A DNA stretch of 64,000 bases from Rhododendron vialii (Eukaryota > Streptophyta > Magnoliopsida > Ericales > Ericaceae). Below are positions 36,937-48,343 of this stretch, in pieces; the stretch's first letter is position 1, and every line of letters begins with the position of its first letter. The notes below the pieces were generated by a model, which was not told the origin of the DNA, did no database searches, and saw only the letters and a program-made list of their open reading frames with translations. Both the position numbers and the translations under genes were made by a program. The stretch covers positions 28,174,501-28,238,500 of the forward strand of contig NC_080559.1 of the NCBI RefSeq assembly GCF_030253575.1, given 5' to 3'.

Positions 36937-37752
36937 AGGGCGAGATGAGATGTAATAAAAGGCTCTTTGGGTTTTGAGGGTATTTATAAACGCAAGCAAA
37001 ACAGCTGATGAGTAACAGAGTTTAAATAAATACAAAATCTAGTCAAGATTACATCTTTATGACGGTACCAAGAGACTTAAAGGGTAGTATTAATCAGAAG
37101 CCAAGAAATAGATAGAACAAAAAACAGAGTTGATATGATGTTTTGTCCCGGCTTTTATTGGAGTCTCGCTAGAGAACGACGGAATTATCTACCAAAAATT
37201 AATTAAGAGGGGCATATAAATCAGACACTTATTAGATTCTAAAAAAAGAAAAGAAAGGACGTATATGTTTCAACTTAGCTTAAAAGACTACATGGCAAGG
37301 GACACCGGGAGAGCGGATCAAAAAAAAAAAAAAAAAAGGACACCGGGAGAGAAAATGTAGTTTGGAGAGGAGGATAAGAAACAACGTGAAATTAGTTTTA
37401 GTAGTTTGGGAGTACCGTTATATGGTGCTTTGAATCACTCCACGATCACATATTTTCATGAGGTTCATGAGGAAGTATGTGGACAACACATTAATGTGTG
37501 GTTCTGAAGTGATCTGGAGCACCACGTAATGTTGCTCTCGGTTTTTTTTGCAAGTAACTGGCTTTCACTAAACTCTAATGCTGTGTTTGGATGAGTTTTT
37601 GAGAATTTTTTTATGAGAGTAATGATTAGAAATAAGAGTAATAAGTGAAGAGAGATAGAGATAAAAATGAGAATAATGATTGAAGATAGGAATAATGAGT
37701 AGAAAATAATGATTAGATGTATGAGTAACGAGTGTTTTTTTTTTTTCTTCAC

Positions 37753-38197
37753 GCAAATAGTCTTTTTTTTATTCGAACCATTAAATACACTTTAAGACGA
37801 TTGAAATGACTCATGTACTGTTGTAGTGATTTTCTCATCACATCTCACCACGTGACCCTGATTGGCAGATTCCAACCAGGGCCGACTTGCGCTAACAAAA
37901 AAACACATTAAAATTTATTAGTTAAACATATTTTTAGCGGCGTTAGTTAAACACACACACACACATATATTTCATGCAAATAGTCTTTTTTTTTTTCTTT
38001 TTCCTGAACCATTAAATACACTTTAAGACGATTGAGATGACTCACTGCACTGTTGTAGTGATTTTCTCATCACATCTCACCATGTGACCCTAATTGGCAG
38101 ATTTCAACCAGGGCCGATTTGCGCCAACAAAAAAACACATTAAATTTTATTAGTTAAACATATTTTTAGCGGCATTAGTTAAACATTTAAATATACA
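37753..38197. repeat. Tandem duplication, 223-bp period
   Basis: The segment from GCAAATAGTC at 37,753 to the TTTTTAGCGGCGTTAGTTAA region is repeated from 37,976 with about 90% identity (shared ACCATTAAATACACTTTAAG and GTAGTGATTTTCTCATCACA). An (AC)n run marks the junction. Confidence 0.88.
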
Positions 38198-39147
38198 AGA
38201 CACTTAGCATATTTCTCGTATATTAAAATAGATTGACAATGTTAATATAATCTTTCAAAAAAAACAATGTTAATATAATACTGCTTTCAATAAACAGAAA
38301 AATGTGACTTTTAATACCTAGATAAATATCATTATTGCACAAAACAAAATAGATATACTCCACTACTTGATAGTAGTCGACGACAAATTTTTTAAATTTG
38401 AGAGTGTTGCATAATAGGTTCAATATTACCAACACCATTAAAAATATTCTTTTGATGACTCACTATAAGCGAGAATCATTAATCTATTGATCTTTATTGG
38501 AATTTTTTTTAGGGAAAATACTCTAGTATCAAATTTATTGGATTGCCTCAATTGTGAAAAGAGCTAAAACTTAATGGGTAGTGATTTTCACACTTCATTT
38601 TTTGATACATGCACTCTACTTTTTTTTTTTATTGAAATTTTTAAGGGTAATTTTTTTACTAAAAAACAAGAAGTGGAGGTGTATTTTTATTAAAAAAATG
38701 GGGTGTGAAAATCATTTTCTAAACTTAATACATGCTCTATAATTAGAGTTTAGGGTTTTGCCAGTAATGTGTTCCGACATCACTCACAACTGATATGTCT
38801 CATGGGTTATGTTGTCTTTTGTATAATACTGTATTACTCAATTTCCATAAACGCATTAAATTAATTTCAGATGACAAAAAAAATTCTTCTTTTTTCCAAA
38901 TTCCACATGATAAGAACGTACTCGAAGGCCCTATAGACTCGGCTGCTGTCCTTGCTCATGGTCAAAAAAGCATCAATGGTTCAACTTTGATCCAAGAAGA
39001 GAGAGACGAATTTAAAAATCAAATGGTTCAAATATGAGATGATTCAAAATTCAAAGGGGAACCTTTTCAGAATTTCAGGTCCACCCAGCTCCTACCCCAC
39101 CTTCCAAGAGTAAACAGTGATGTGGAGCTGTTTCTCTGTGCGACCAC

Positions 39148-39231
39148 CAAAGGTGGTATGTAGCCTAATGGTCCATGGCTTACTCGTAAGTGATTTGGGT
39201 GGTTACGAGAGGTCCAAAGTTCGAGTTATGC
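39148..39231 (+). mobile_element. Possible tRNA-derived SINE head, cut by a CACTA-type element
   Basis: TAGCCTAATGGTC resembles a pol III A box, and about 50 bp later AGTTCGAGTTA resembles a B box. The CACTA-type element inserts just after the B box (TTATGC|CACTAC), and the sequence resumes as TGCTAAGGAC after it. No clear 3' end of a SINE was found. Confidence 0.35.
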
Positions 39232-40254
39232 CACTACAAGAAAAAGTATGTTTAGTGACGAAAAAGTGGCGACAAAATTTAATTTCGTCGCTAAATGAGT
39301 ATATTTGGCGACAAAAAAATAAATTCGTCACTGTTTTGATAACTTTCTTGACGAAATTATTTTGTCACCAATTATAACTATTTAGCGACGAAAAAGATAT
39401 TTTTGTCACCAAAAGCTCCTATTTGGCGACGAAATAAAATTTTCGTCCCCAAAATAGTAAAAAATGAGACGAAATTATTTTTTGTCGCCAAAGATAACTA
39501 TACGGTGACGGAAAAAATATTTTGTCGCCAAATGAACTAATTTGGCGACGAAAAATATTTTCGTCTTCTTTTTACGTTTTCAGTGACGAAAAATTTATCC
39601 TTTGGTGACGAAATTTATGAATTACGCTTTGTCACCAAATATATTTCAGGTATAACTCTTTGCTCAGAACTCCGATTGAGATAATTTAAATTGGGTTTGA
39701 ACAATAACATAAAGAACTACGACTTTCATGTTTTATTAAAATTGCTAATTTTAATGTTTAATAGTTCAAAATATATTTTAATGTTCAATGTATGTGTTAT
39801 ATATTAGATATTTCAAACATATGCTGAAAAGTTTATGTGGTGTAGTTGGTTAAAGCTTGCGTGCAAAACTTAGGAGACTCGGGTTCGAAACCCCGCAGGA
39901 GCAAGAAAGTGAATTTTTTTTCACATATAAGAATGTCTTTCGCGACGAAAAATTTCATCACCGATGGGTCACCTTTGACGAGCCAAAGGGAATAATTTGT
40001 GACGAAATTTTTTGTCATCAAAAAAGCACAATAGGTGACGAAGAAAATTTCGTCACCAAGTCATTTTTCCGTGACGAAATTTTTCGTCACCAAAAGGCAC
40101 TATAGGCGACGAAAAATAGATTTCGTCACCAGATAGGAATCCTCGACAACCTTTAGTCGACAATTTTTTTTTCGTCACCTATATTATTTGTGACGAAAAA
40201 CATACAATTTGCGACGATTTTCATTCGTCACCCAATGCAATTTTTCTTGTAGTG
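39232..40254. mobile_element. CACTA (En/Spm)-type non-autonomous element
   Basis: A 1,023-bp element starts CACTACAAGAAAAA and ends with the exact inverse TTTTTCTTGTAGTG. It is flanked by TGC on both sides (39,229-39,231 and 40,255-40,257), the 3-bp duplication of CACTA transposons. Both halves are filled with dispersed GTGACGAAA / TTTCGTCRCC sub-terminal motifs, more than twenty in both orientations, as expected for transposase-binding repeats. There is no transposase coding. A tRNA-like segment lies inside (39,836-39,902). Confidence 0.92.
39836..39902 (+). other. tRNA-like segment inside the CACTA-type element
   Basis: GTGTAGTTGGTTAAAGC resembles a tRNA D-arm/A box, and GGGTTCGAAACCCCG resembles a T-arm/B box about 45 bp later, ending GCAGGAGCA. 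No acceptor stem or anticodon stem can be closed convincingly, so I do not call a tRNA gene. It could be a captured tRNA or SINE fragment with residual pol III promoter boxes. Confidence 0.45.
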
Positions 40255-40654
40255 TGCTAAGGACACCCTCTCAAACTTTGTCTTTCTTGTGAAGTTCAAT
40301 TGTGTTCTAACTACTAGCCCTGGTGGAACGGTAATTGTTATGGCTTTTTGGTCTCTTTCGAGGTCTTGCCGTGAGTCTAGAGTCTCTATGGTCACGTTCA
40401 GAAGAGAGTTGCGATGTCCGGTCGTCCCCTCCTTATTAGATTATTAACCATCAACTCATCTAAAAACTTAAGCTATTAGAGAGATGGACAACTTTATTAT
40501 TTATACCTTCAACTTTATTATTTATACCTTGTAAACTTGGTGCTAGGGTTGTATATATGTTTGTAATCACCATTGGTAATACAAAAAAAAAAAAAACCAT
40601 TGTTTTCAAAAAACCATTGCTAATACACAACAGAAACATTCTTTCTACACAATT

Positions 40655-40921
40655 TTAGTATGATATCAAAGTTAGGTCTTGGGTGGCCTTACTTCTCGTG
40701 GGAAAGTCTCTGTCATCTCAGTCGTCCAAGTCAATCTCTCAGCTCCTGGTCTCCAGGTCTGTCACCTTCACGTGCATCCGAGCTGCACGTAAGGAGGAGT
40801 GTTAGATTTGTCCTACATCGCTCATTTAAGCTATCCAAATTTAATTAATATATTATAGAGACTATTCCACCCATTACCAATTGCTTAGGTTGAAACCCTT
40901 CAAGAAATCTAACACTCCTCC
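40655..40921. mobile_element. LTR-retroelement/TRIM-like remnant
   Basis: TATGATATCAAAGTTAGG resembles a tRNA-Met primer-binding site (TGGTATCAGAGC type). A purine run (AAGGAGGAG, 40,791-40,799) is followed by TGTTAGATTTGTCCTACATC, the style of plant TRIM/copia LTR starts. A perfect 17-bp inverted repeat (GGAGGAGTGTTAGATTT at 40,793-40,809, inverse at 40,905-40,921) brackets the segment. No paired LTR was found. Confidence 0.35.
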
Positions 40922-41090
40922 ACGTACCCTTTTTTTCCTTAGCCAATAAGAAAAGAGCTACTATTTCTGTGGGCTGGCTAAAGTGAGGTTGGACAAAAAG
41001 AGTTTTGTGGTCCAATTGGTTGGGCTATCTTTTGGACATGGAAAATAACGTACGTGAACAGATTTATTGCTGGATTTCCCCCCACCACTT

Positions 41091-41493
41091 GGACAGAAAT
41101 GCTAAAGGAACAGATGAATAATCTGTACCAGCGTGCACAAACCAGCTTTGGGCCCGTTTTAGTTTTCAAAAAAATGATCGGAGTCGTTCATTTTGTTTAA
41201 AATATCTTGTTTACGATCTTACAAAAAATAAGTTCAATCCAATATCGGTAAAAGTGTTTACAAAATATTCAATTTTGCTTTAGAATTTACGCTTGAATTC
41301 TGGGGCAAAGTTGGATGTTTTGTAGATGCCCAAACCGATACTGGATTGAGCTTATTTTTTGTAGGAACCGTAACAAAGCATTTGAAACAAAATGAGGGGC
41401 TCTGATCATTTTTTTGAAACCCAAAACAAACCCAAAAATGATTTGTATGTGCTGGTACAGATTATTTATCTGTACCAATAGCACATCTGTTGG
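41091..41493. mobile_element. Foldback MITE, about 400 bp
   Basis: The left arm (ACAGATGAATAATCTGTACC ... TTTCAAAAAAATGATCGGAG ... AAAAAATAAGTTCAATCCA) pairs with the right arm in inverse orientation (TACAGATTATTTATCTGTAC, CTCTGATCATTTTTTTGAAA, TGGATTGAGCTTATTTTTTG). There is no coding capacity. Related arms occur in intron 1 of the rumi-like gene (49,523-49,764). Confidence 0.75.
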
Positions 41494-41599
41494 AGAAAAG
41501 GACAATATCTGCATGTATTTACAGTACCCCCACTACCTCTTTGTCTGGAGGTGCAAAGCAATCTCAGCAAGAAATATCGAGTGTTTTTTGAGTACTGCT

Positions 41600-42005
41600 A
41601 TATACACCGACCAAACATACCGAAACCGTACCGACCGCCGCGCGCGGCCGTCTCCGGCCACCGGACGGCCGATCCGAGCCGTCCAAAAATTTAAAAAAAA
41701 AAAACCGAGGGGCCCCGCGCGGGAATCAACGTCATCCAATGTGTGTAGGGTGCTTGATCTAAACACCCTATTTTTCGTGTATACATATATACACGAAAAA
41801 TAGGGTGTTTAGATATATACACGAAAAATAGGGTGTTTAGATCAAGCACCCTACACACATTGGATGACGTTGATTCCCGCGTGGGGCCCCTCGGTTTTTT
41901 TTTTTTAAATTTTTGGACAGCTCGGATCGGCCGTCCGGTGGCCGGAGATGGCCGCGCGCGGCGGTCGGTACGGTTTCGGTACAAAAATGGTCGGTACACA
42001 TAGGA
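41600..42005. mobile_element. Long-arm hairpin (foldback) element
   Basis: Two arms of about 180 bp, 41,606-41,783 and 41,815-41,998, are inverted copies with only a few mismatches. A short loop separates them, and it contains an extra direct copy of ACACGAAAAATAGGGTGTTT. The outer parts are GC-rich (CCGCGCGCGGCC). No clean target duplication was found. Open frames across the arms are mirror images of each other and are not genes. Confidence 0.85.
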
Positions 42006-43139
42006 TTTTCGGTGTTTTTCTATTTTTAGGTGATTGGTTGTATAAAAAATAAAAAATATTGAATATCGAGTGTTTTATTTATTTTTAGGTGTTAGGTTGT
42101 ATAAAAAATAAAAAAAATATTTTTTATTAATTGGATGAAAGTGATTTACTCTTAAATCTTCCGTAAGTTATTTTTCGAAATAAACCTGCTTTCTTCTACT
42201 GCAGTTCTAACTACTCAATTTTCTCAATCTTCAGTCCGTATGCATGTTCAATGCCCTTATTCTCAGATCTGTCTCTTTGAATTCCATTGTTTAAGCCCCC
42301 TCTCTCTCTACACTATATTTTGTCGATTTGTGAAAATATTTTTCATGTGTCAACCAAACACCGAAAAATAAAAATTTGAACTTTGTTTTCTGTAAAAACA
42401 TTTTACGTGAATTTTGCATCGAAACAAACGGAGCCGTAATCAAATCGAACTCTCTATTTTGCGTTAGGTACTTACTAGGTTAGTGTTTGTTTGGTATCAA
42501 GAAAAAGTGTTATTGTTTGTTTGGCATCATTTTTGAGTGGAAAAAAACCCGAATAAAGTTTAGCTTTATGTTACATAATGAGATATTGCCCTTTTTTTTT
42601 TTTTGAAACGGAATGATATTGCTCTTTGGGTGGTGGTGGTGGGGTTTTTTTTTTTTTTACTTTTATTTCAAATATTTACCGCATTACTAAGGGGATCGAA
42701 GCTTAATTTCTTCCTTTATAAGTACCCGTGTGTAGATGAATCATGAAAGTCAATATTGGTTTATTGGAGTGTGATCTCTTAATCCAGAACCCACAAATTC
42801 TTGGACAATATTTGCTCAGCTTGCAACGTGACCGGCTCGATCAACTCGTTTACAACACTGGATCGATGGTGCAACCGGTGGAGAGAGATCGAGGTGTTGC
42901 ATTAATAGACCACGGTAGTTGATGGTGGTTCGCGTGAGTTATAGGTGCAGTAGGTGGTGGTTTCTGTGGTGCCAAGTAGTTGCTGCAAGGGGAGTTACGG
43001 GACATGAGGTGGCGTTGATGTGGTTTTGAGAGAAAGAGCTCAATTAGTGGTTGCATGGCCTTGGAATAAAAGGCTAATTACTAGGTTCCCTAATCCTAGA
43101 GCATTCATTTGGCATATGCCCAATGAACGTATAAGGCTG

Positions 43140-43396
43140 TATACTATTATTGGGGAGAAGTATACATGTGCAAATTGGATATCACGTGGCGATACCCAGC
43201 GAGTATTCGAGCCTTCTAAATGTATTTTGGACGGTTTAGATTCGAACACATTCTCTATCCCTCAGTCAATATACTATCATTGGGGAGAAGTTTTCAGGTG
43301 CAAATTGGGTACCACGTGGCGATACCCAGCGAGTATCCGAGCCGTCTAAATGTGTTTTGGGTGGCTCAGATTCGAACACTCTCTCTACCCCTCAGC
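43140..43396. repeat. Tandem duplication, 130-bp period
   Basis: Unit 1 starts at 43,140 (TATACTATTATTGGGGAGAA) and unit 2 at 43,270 (TATACTATCATTGGGGAGAA). They share GTGGCGATACCCAGCGAGTA and AGATTCGAACAC. Identity is roughly 85%. Confidence 0.9.
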
Positions 43397-44250
43397 CGAC
43401 CACTCTCTATCCTCTTTCTCTCTCTCTAAAATCCTGGTTGTCCAAACGTATGTTGGACGGTTCGAATGCGCGCTCGATTACCACGTGGACTATACCCTAT
43501 TTGAATAAGGGCACCGACTATTCATATCATACTGTTTTGAGGATTAATTTTTTTTGTTTCAAAATTTGTTCCGATATAATTTGATAATTCTAACCTATTT
43601 TCTTCATGACTATTTAGAAAAAAACAAAAAACTGTTTACTTTAGTTGCACTTTTATCAAGTATCAAATGGCTTCGAAGTCCAAAGTTTCAAGAAATTATA
43701 TGTATGTCTCAACCAAATATAATAATTTTCATAATTATTCACAATCAATATAATAAAATTTTAAGTAATTCAAAATGATTATAATTCTTTTTTAGTTTGT
43801 TATTTGGATACATCTTAGATTGAAGAAGAATAAGAAATAAAGAAGAAAATGGTGGAATATGTTTGGCTTGACATGAATTTAGTGGTGAGACAATAATTGT
43901 GAACATGTGATATTTGGAGACTAATAGGAGTACTTGATATATAGAGTGTATATAGTGGGCTGAGAGAGATCAACATTTACATAAGAGGTTAATTACTTAT
44001 ATATGCATAAAAGCAAAAAAAAATAAAAAAAAATAGAATGGGCCCGGGACTCCACTGGACCTTAATTGCCTCCGACACTCGAAGCAGCTAGAATATAATC
44101 TGGAGTGTTTCATTAAAATTTCAAATTCAAGAAGTACTTCTAATAATGTCGCATACGAATTATCATGATGATATTTTGTAGGAATCAAATAGTAGTACTT
44201 TATTGTCAGGATAAGAGAAGCTCAATAGTTTAGTTCGTAGGCAGTGAATA

Positions 44251-44457
44251 AAAACTCATAGTACCAGAAACATGATGCAACCAACAGGCCGGTGGTGTAG
44301 GGTCACTACCCCGTCAATTAACAGAAATGATTCGTGCACATACTATTGTGCAAAAAACTCATAGTACCAGAAACATGATGCAACCAACAGGCCGATGGTG
44401 TAGGGTCACTACCCCGTCAATTAACAGAAATGATTCGTGCACAGATTGCTGTGCACA
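44251..44457. repeat. Tandem duplication, 103-bp period
   Basis: AAAACTCATAGTACCAGAAA through GAAATGATTCGTGCACA is repeated almost perfectly at 44,251 and 44,354. The unit has a small palindrome (GTAGGGTCACTACCCCG). Confidence 0.92.
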
Positions 44458-44492
44458 GAAGTCTGTGCACGTAGCACAGCTCGTCAATTAAT

Positions 44493-44647
44493 ACTTCCTC
44501 CGTTGCTAAAAGAGAGTCTATTACGAGAAGACGTGAGATTGAAAAACTATGTACAAAAGTATTTTTATTTTTTGATTTGAAAATTGCGCGTTTTCTTAAT
44601 AGTAAGTTGGTAAATTACACAACTTAAATATTTTCTTAACGGAGGAC
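44493..44647. mobile_element. Stowaway-like MITE, about 155 bp
   Basis: The left end ACTTCCTCCGTTGCTAAAA and the right end TTTTCTTAACGGAGGACA are inverted. CTTCCTCCGTT resembles the Stowaway terminus. A clean TA duplication is not certain. Confidence 0.5.
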
Positions 44648-45644
44648 AATAACTACTGTAGGCGATCGAGTGTGCTCTTAAGCAAAGTTTTGACCCTTAA
44701 TACCAATTAACATCGTCAATTTTAGACCATTTCTGATAATGTGAAAACTTCTGCAAAAGCTGATGCGAGTTGCGAGTCGGCTAGTCTGCAAATTGAGAAA
44801 TATATTTTCCAAGAAAGTGGACAAAATATGCAATGTCTATACTTCTGTGAGATAACTCTTGGTATTTTTTGTAGCATTTCTTAGGCTTTGTTTGGACGTA
44901 AAATGTTTTTTTTTGAAATGTTTTATCCATTTTCTGTTGTTTGGTAAGATAAATCCTGTGTAAAATATTTTCCAAAATAAATTGTTTTTCATCAAATAGA
45001 AAAAATAAGTTACTTCTAAACTTACTTACCAAAAAAAAGAAAAGAAAAGTTACTTCTAACTTTCCGTAAGTCATTTCCCTAGGAATTCGCGTACGATTGC
45101 TTTAGTGATTAGCAACCTCCGATCTAGAGGCTGGAGAGAGAGAGAGAGAGTTATTACACATATATATGGGCACATATTATGTATGCACTCTAATTACTGT
45201 AGCCAAGCTGATGAATTTTGGTAAGATTGTGAGGATTCGACGACAATATTCTGTTTGCTATTGAATTTTTTTTCAAATGGCAACTAAAAGCTGTAAAATA
45301 AAAAAATCAAATTTTATTTTTAAGTAAAACCATTTGACACAAAGAATGATTTCCGGTGTAAAATGTTTTACATTGAAACAAACGGAGCTAACCATGGAGT
45401 GTGTAAATATATTTGAAGGTAGCTGGATTGCAGTAGTGTTGGACAAGCCCATTACGAGAATGTCCAAATCATGTTCAAAAGAAAAAAGAGAAAATGCCCA
45501 AATCTAAAGTCAACGTACTAGGCCAAATTCGGCCCACAATAGACACAGCTCGTTGACAAACTATTTAGCCGGCCCAATAGCTGGTTTTTAGAAGGCCCAA
45601 TAACAGATGAGATGGACCAACTAGTACAACGTTAAGACAACCAA

Positions 45645-45793
45645 ACTAGAAGTCGGGCACACATATGATGTGTGTGCAAGTTGAATTTGAACAAAATATG
45701 CTCAAATGCTTTCCACATATTGTTTGATCAAATTTTCACAAATTTTGTCAAAGTTTAAATTACACACGCATCACGTGTACCCCAACCTCTAGT
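45645..45793. repeat. Second copy of the 150-bp CTAG foldback repeat
   Basis: It starts ACTAGAAGTCGGGCACACAT and ends CCCCAACCTCTAGT. The interior shares ATTGTTTGATCAAATTTTCA with the copy at 3,284-3,433. Confidence 0.75.
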
Positions 45794-45990
45794 CAAAGTT
45801 AAAAAAGAACAGTTTTGCCGAACCTACTTACTTTTTCTAAATCCCGATAGTACATGTTTGAAAGAGTTTTTGTTACTATGTTATTGATTGCATTTAGTTT
45901 TATTTTCAAGAAAAATAAAGTATATATTTTACATTTTCTAAAAAGTGTAGAATATAATAAATAAAAAGATGAAAAAAGAGAAAATTCTAT

Positions 45991-46470
<480 letters not shown>

Positions 46471-46619
46471 GCCTAAAGGCACGACACAACGCGTTTTGAA
46501 CGCAACTAAAATGAATTGTGAAACTATTGACCACCCCCGCCAATGAAACTAATTTATACGGGAAGATTTTTTCTTAAATTAGGATTAAACAGATTTTTTT
46601 CTTGCCTTTGTTTAGTTTA

Positions 46620-46624
<5 letters not shown>

Positions 46625-46650
<26 letters not shown>
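46625..46650. repeat. (AC)n microsatellite
   Basis: About 13 AC units. Confidence 0.9.
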
Positions 46651-46658
<8 letters not shown>

Positions 46659-46818
46659 TTGAAATTGATCAACCGATAAACAAAAATATTTCTTACCCTT
46701 TTGTTTAATTTACAATCTGCCTTGCAATAATTTTATACATGAAATTTTATTACTTTCTATCTTTCTATAACAAAAAAGAGTTGGAATAGGAAAAGTTAGA
46801 AAAGATTTCACTTTGCTT

Positions 46819-46820
<2 letters not shown>

Positions 46821-46859
<39 letters not shown>

Positions 46860-46860
46860 T
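46821..46860. repeat. (GA)n microsatellite
   Basis: About 18 GA units followed by TGTGCGC. Confidence 0.95.
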
Positions 46861-47194
46861 GCGCTAAGGTTTCAAAAATTACTTCCTTTTCAAAGCCCGG
46901 CTCTTTTTTTTTTTTTTACAATGAAATTTTAATGCTTTCTATCTTTCCATAACAAAAGAGAGTTGTAATAGCAAATGTTAGAGAATATTAAAAATAGGAT
47001 TTTCCAGCCCTAAGACTATTCCCAGCCCTTCGATTTATGTGGGGATAGATTTGGACCCTTGATTTATGTACGTAGGATTCAAATACTGAGCTCTGTTATT
47101 ATGTAGATTATGCTAAATAAGTAAGATTACCGAAATGGGCGATGATTTTCATTGCAATTGTCCTCGTTTATTCCCTTAAATTTTTTTGAACATT

Positions 47195-47540
47195 TTATTA
47201 AAGATCTTGACAATGGTACATCAAGATAGGGGTGAGGGGAAGGAAAAGGGGAATCAAACAAAGGTTGGATAAATAGCCAAACAGAAAAAAACCCATAACA
47301 CCTATAAGCCTAAAATACCTAGATTAATACAGGGCCTAAAGAGCCCAGATAGGCAGATAGTATAATGCAGAGCTCATGAAAACATCAGAGGGCGGTGTCC
47401 AAATACAACATTAACAGCACACAAAACAAGATTAGGTCACATAAGTAGGCTACGCCACGTCGCCACCCAAAAAAACCCCGAAACCTAATCTACTCATCTG
47501 TGAGACTTCAAGCTTCACCGTCCAACCACCGCCAACCACC
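47195..47540 (-). mobile_element. Possible LINE-like 3' end, antisense
   Basis: On the minus strand the sequence runs into ATCTTTAATAAAATGTTCAA followed by an A-rich stretch. GGGCTCTTTAGGCCC-type motifs and a proline/glycine-rich stretch lie upstream. The layout resembles 26,385-26,720. No reverse transcriptase is present. Confidence 0.3.
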
Positions 47541-48111
47541 AAATTCAGATGGCCAAAACAAGCCACACTGTCGGAACGCCACCAAATTAAGGTTGCAATT
47601 TGTGGATCTCAGTCCCACGGGTCATCCAGTGCTTAAATCGTTCACGTTTACAGGTGGGTTCTCAAGTGGCCCGCACATGGAATCTGAATTTGTGAGGTTC
47701 CTATGGAGAAAAAATCAGCAACTAGACTTGTGATTCTGTTTGGGTGTGTATTTGTGCTTTTAGAATTATTGAAAAATTAGACACTGTGCGCTTTAGAGAC
47801 CCAAAAACCTGAATAAAATAGTAAGATGAATGATAGAGTACTTAAAAAGATTGAGCTAATTTTTAAGAAAAGTTATTGAAAAAATATTTTAAATTTAATA
47901 AACATCTCAAATTGTTTTTTAAGAATTCGGCTTGTTCCGCTTTCTCAAATAAGTACAAGAATTCGGTCCCTTCTGTTTTATCAAATAAGTACTTAAAAAA
48001 TAAGAACTTATTTTCATGCTTAAAAATAATAAACTTATAAATAAGTCTACTATTTTTAAACTTGAAAATTACAAATAAGTATTTATCCAATCCGGAATGC
48101 TTCACATTGCA

Positions 48112-48343
48112 GAGAAATTTTTCAGTGTCGGGTGGGCACGGTGCCATGTGGTGCCGAGCACCATCTTGGCTGTCCAAACGTGTTTTGGATGACCCATATC
48201 TGTTTGGGTAATTTTTAAGTATAAAATTACTTAAACGTCTTCTCAAGCCCAAATAGATCTGAGCAGTCTAAAACACGTTTGGACAGTCGAAATGCGTTCG
48301 GCACCACATGGCACTGTGCCCGCTCGGCATTGAAAAATTTCTC
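48112..48343. mobile_element. Foldback MITE, about 230 bp
   Basis: The left arm GAGAAATTTTTCAGTGTCGG ... GTGCCATGTGGTGCCGA ... TGTCCAAACGTGTTTTGG pairs with the inverse right arm (CCAAAACACGTTTGGACA type, TCGGCACCACATGGCAC, CGGCATTGAAAAATTTCTC). It has no coding capacity. Confidence 0.8.

Noticed and set aside
39836-39902. Functional tRNA gene
   Set aside because: A- and B-box-like sequences are present, but acceptor and anticodon stems do not close, and it lies inside a transposon.
39232-40254. CRISPR-like or satellite array from the repeated GTGACGAAA motif
   Set aside because: Motifs occur in both orientations at irregular spacing between CACTA termini, which is the sub-terminal repeat pattern of this transposon class; the host is a plant.
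41414-41999. Two similar open frames of about 100-129 aa on opposite strands
   Set aside because: They mirror each other because they are translations of the two arms of the hairpin element.
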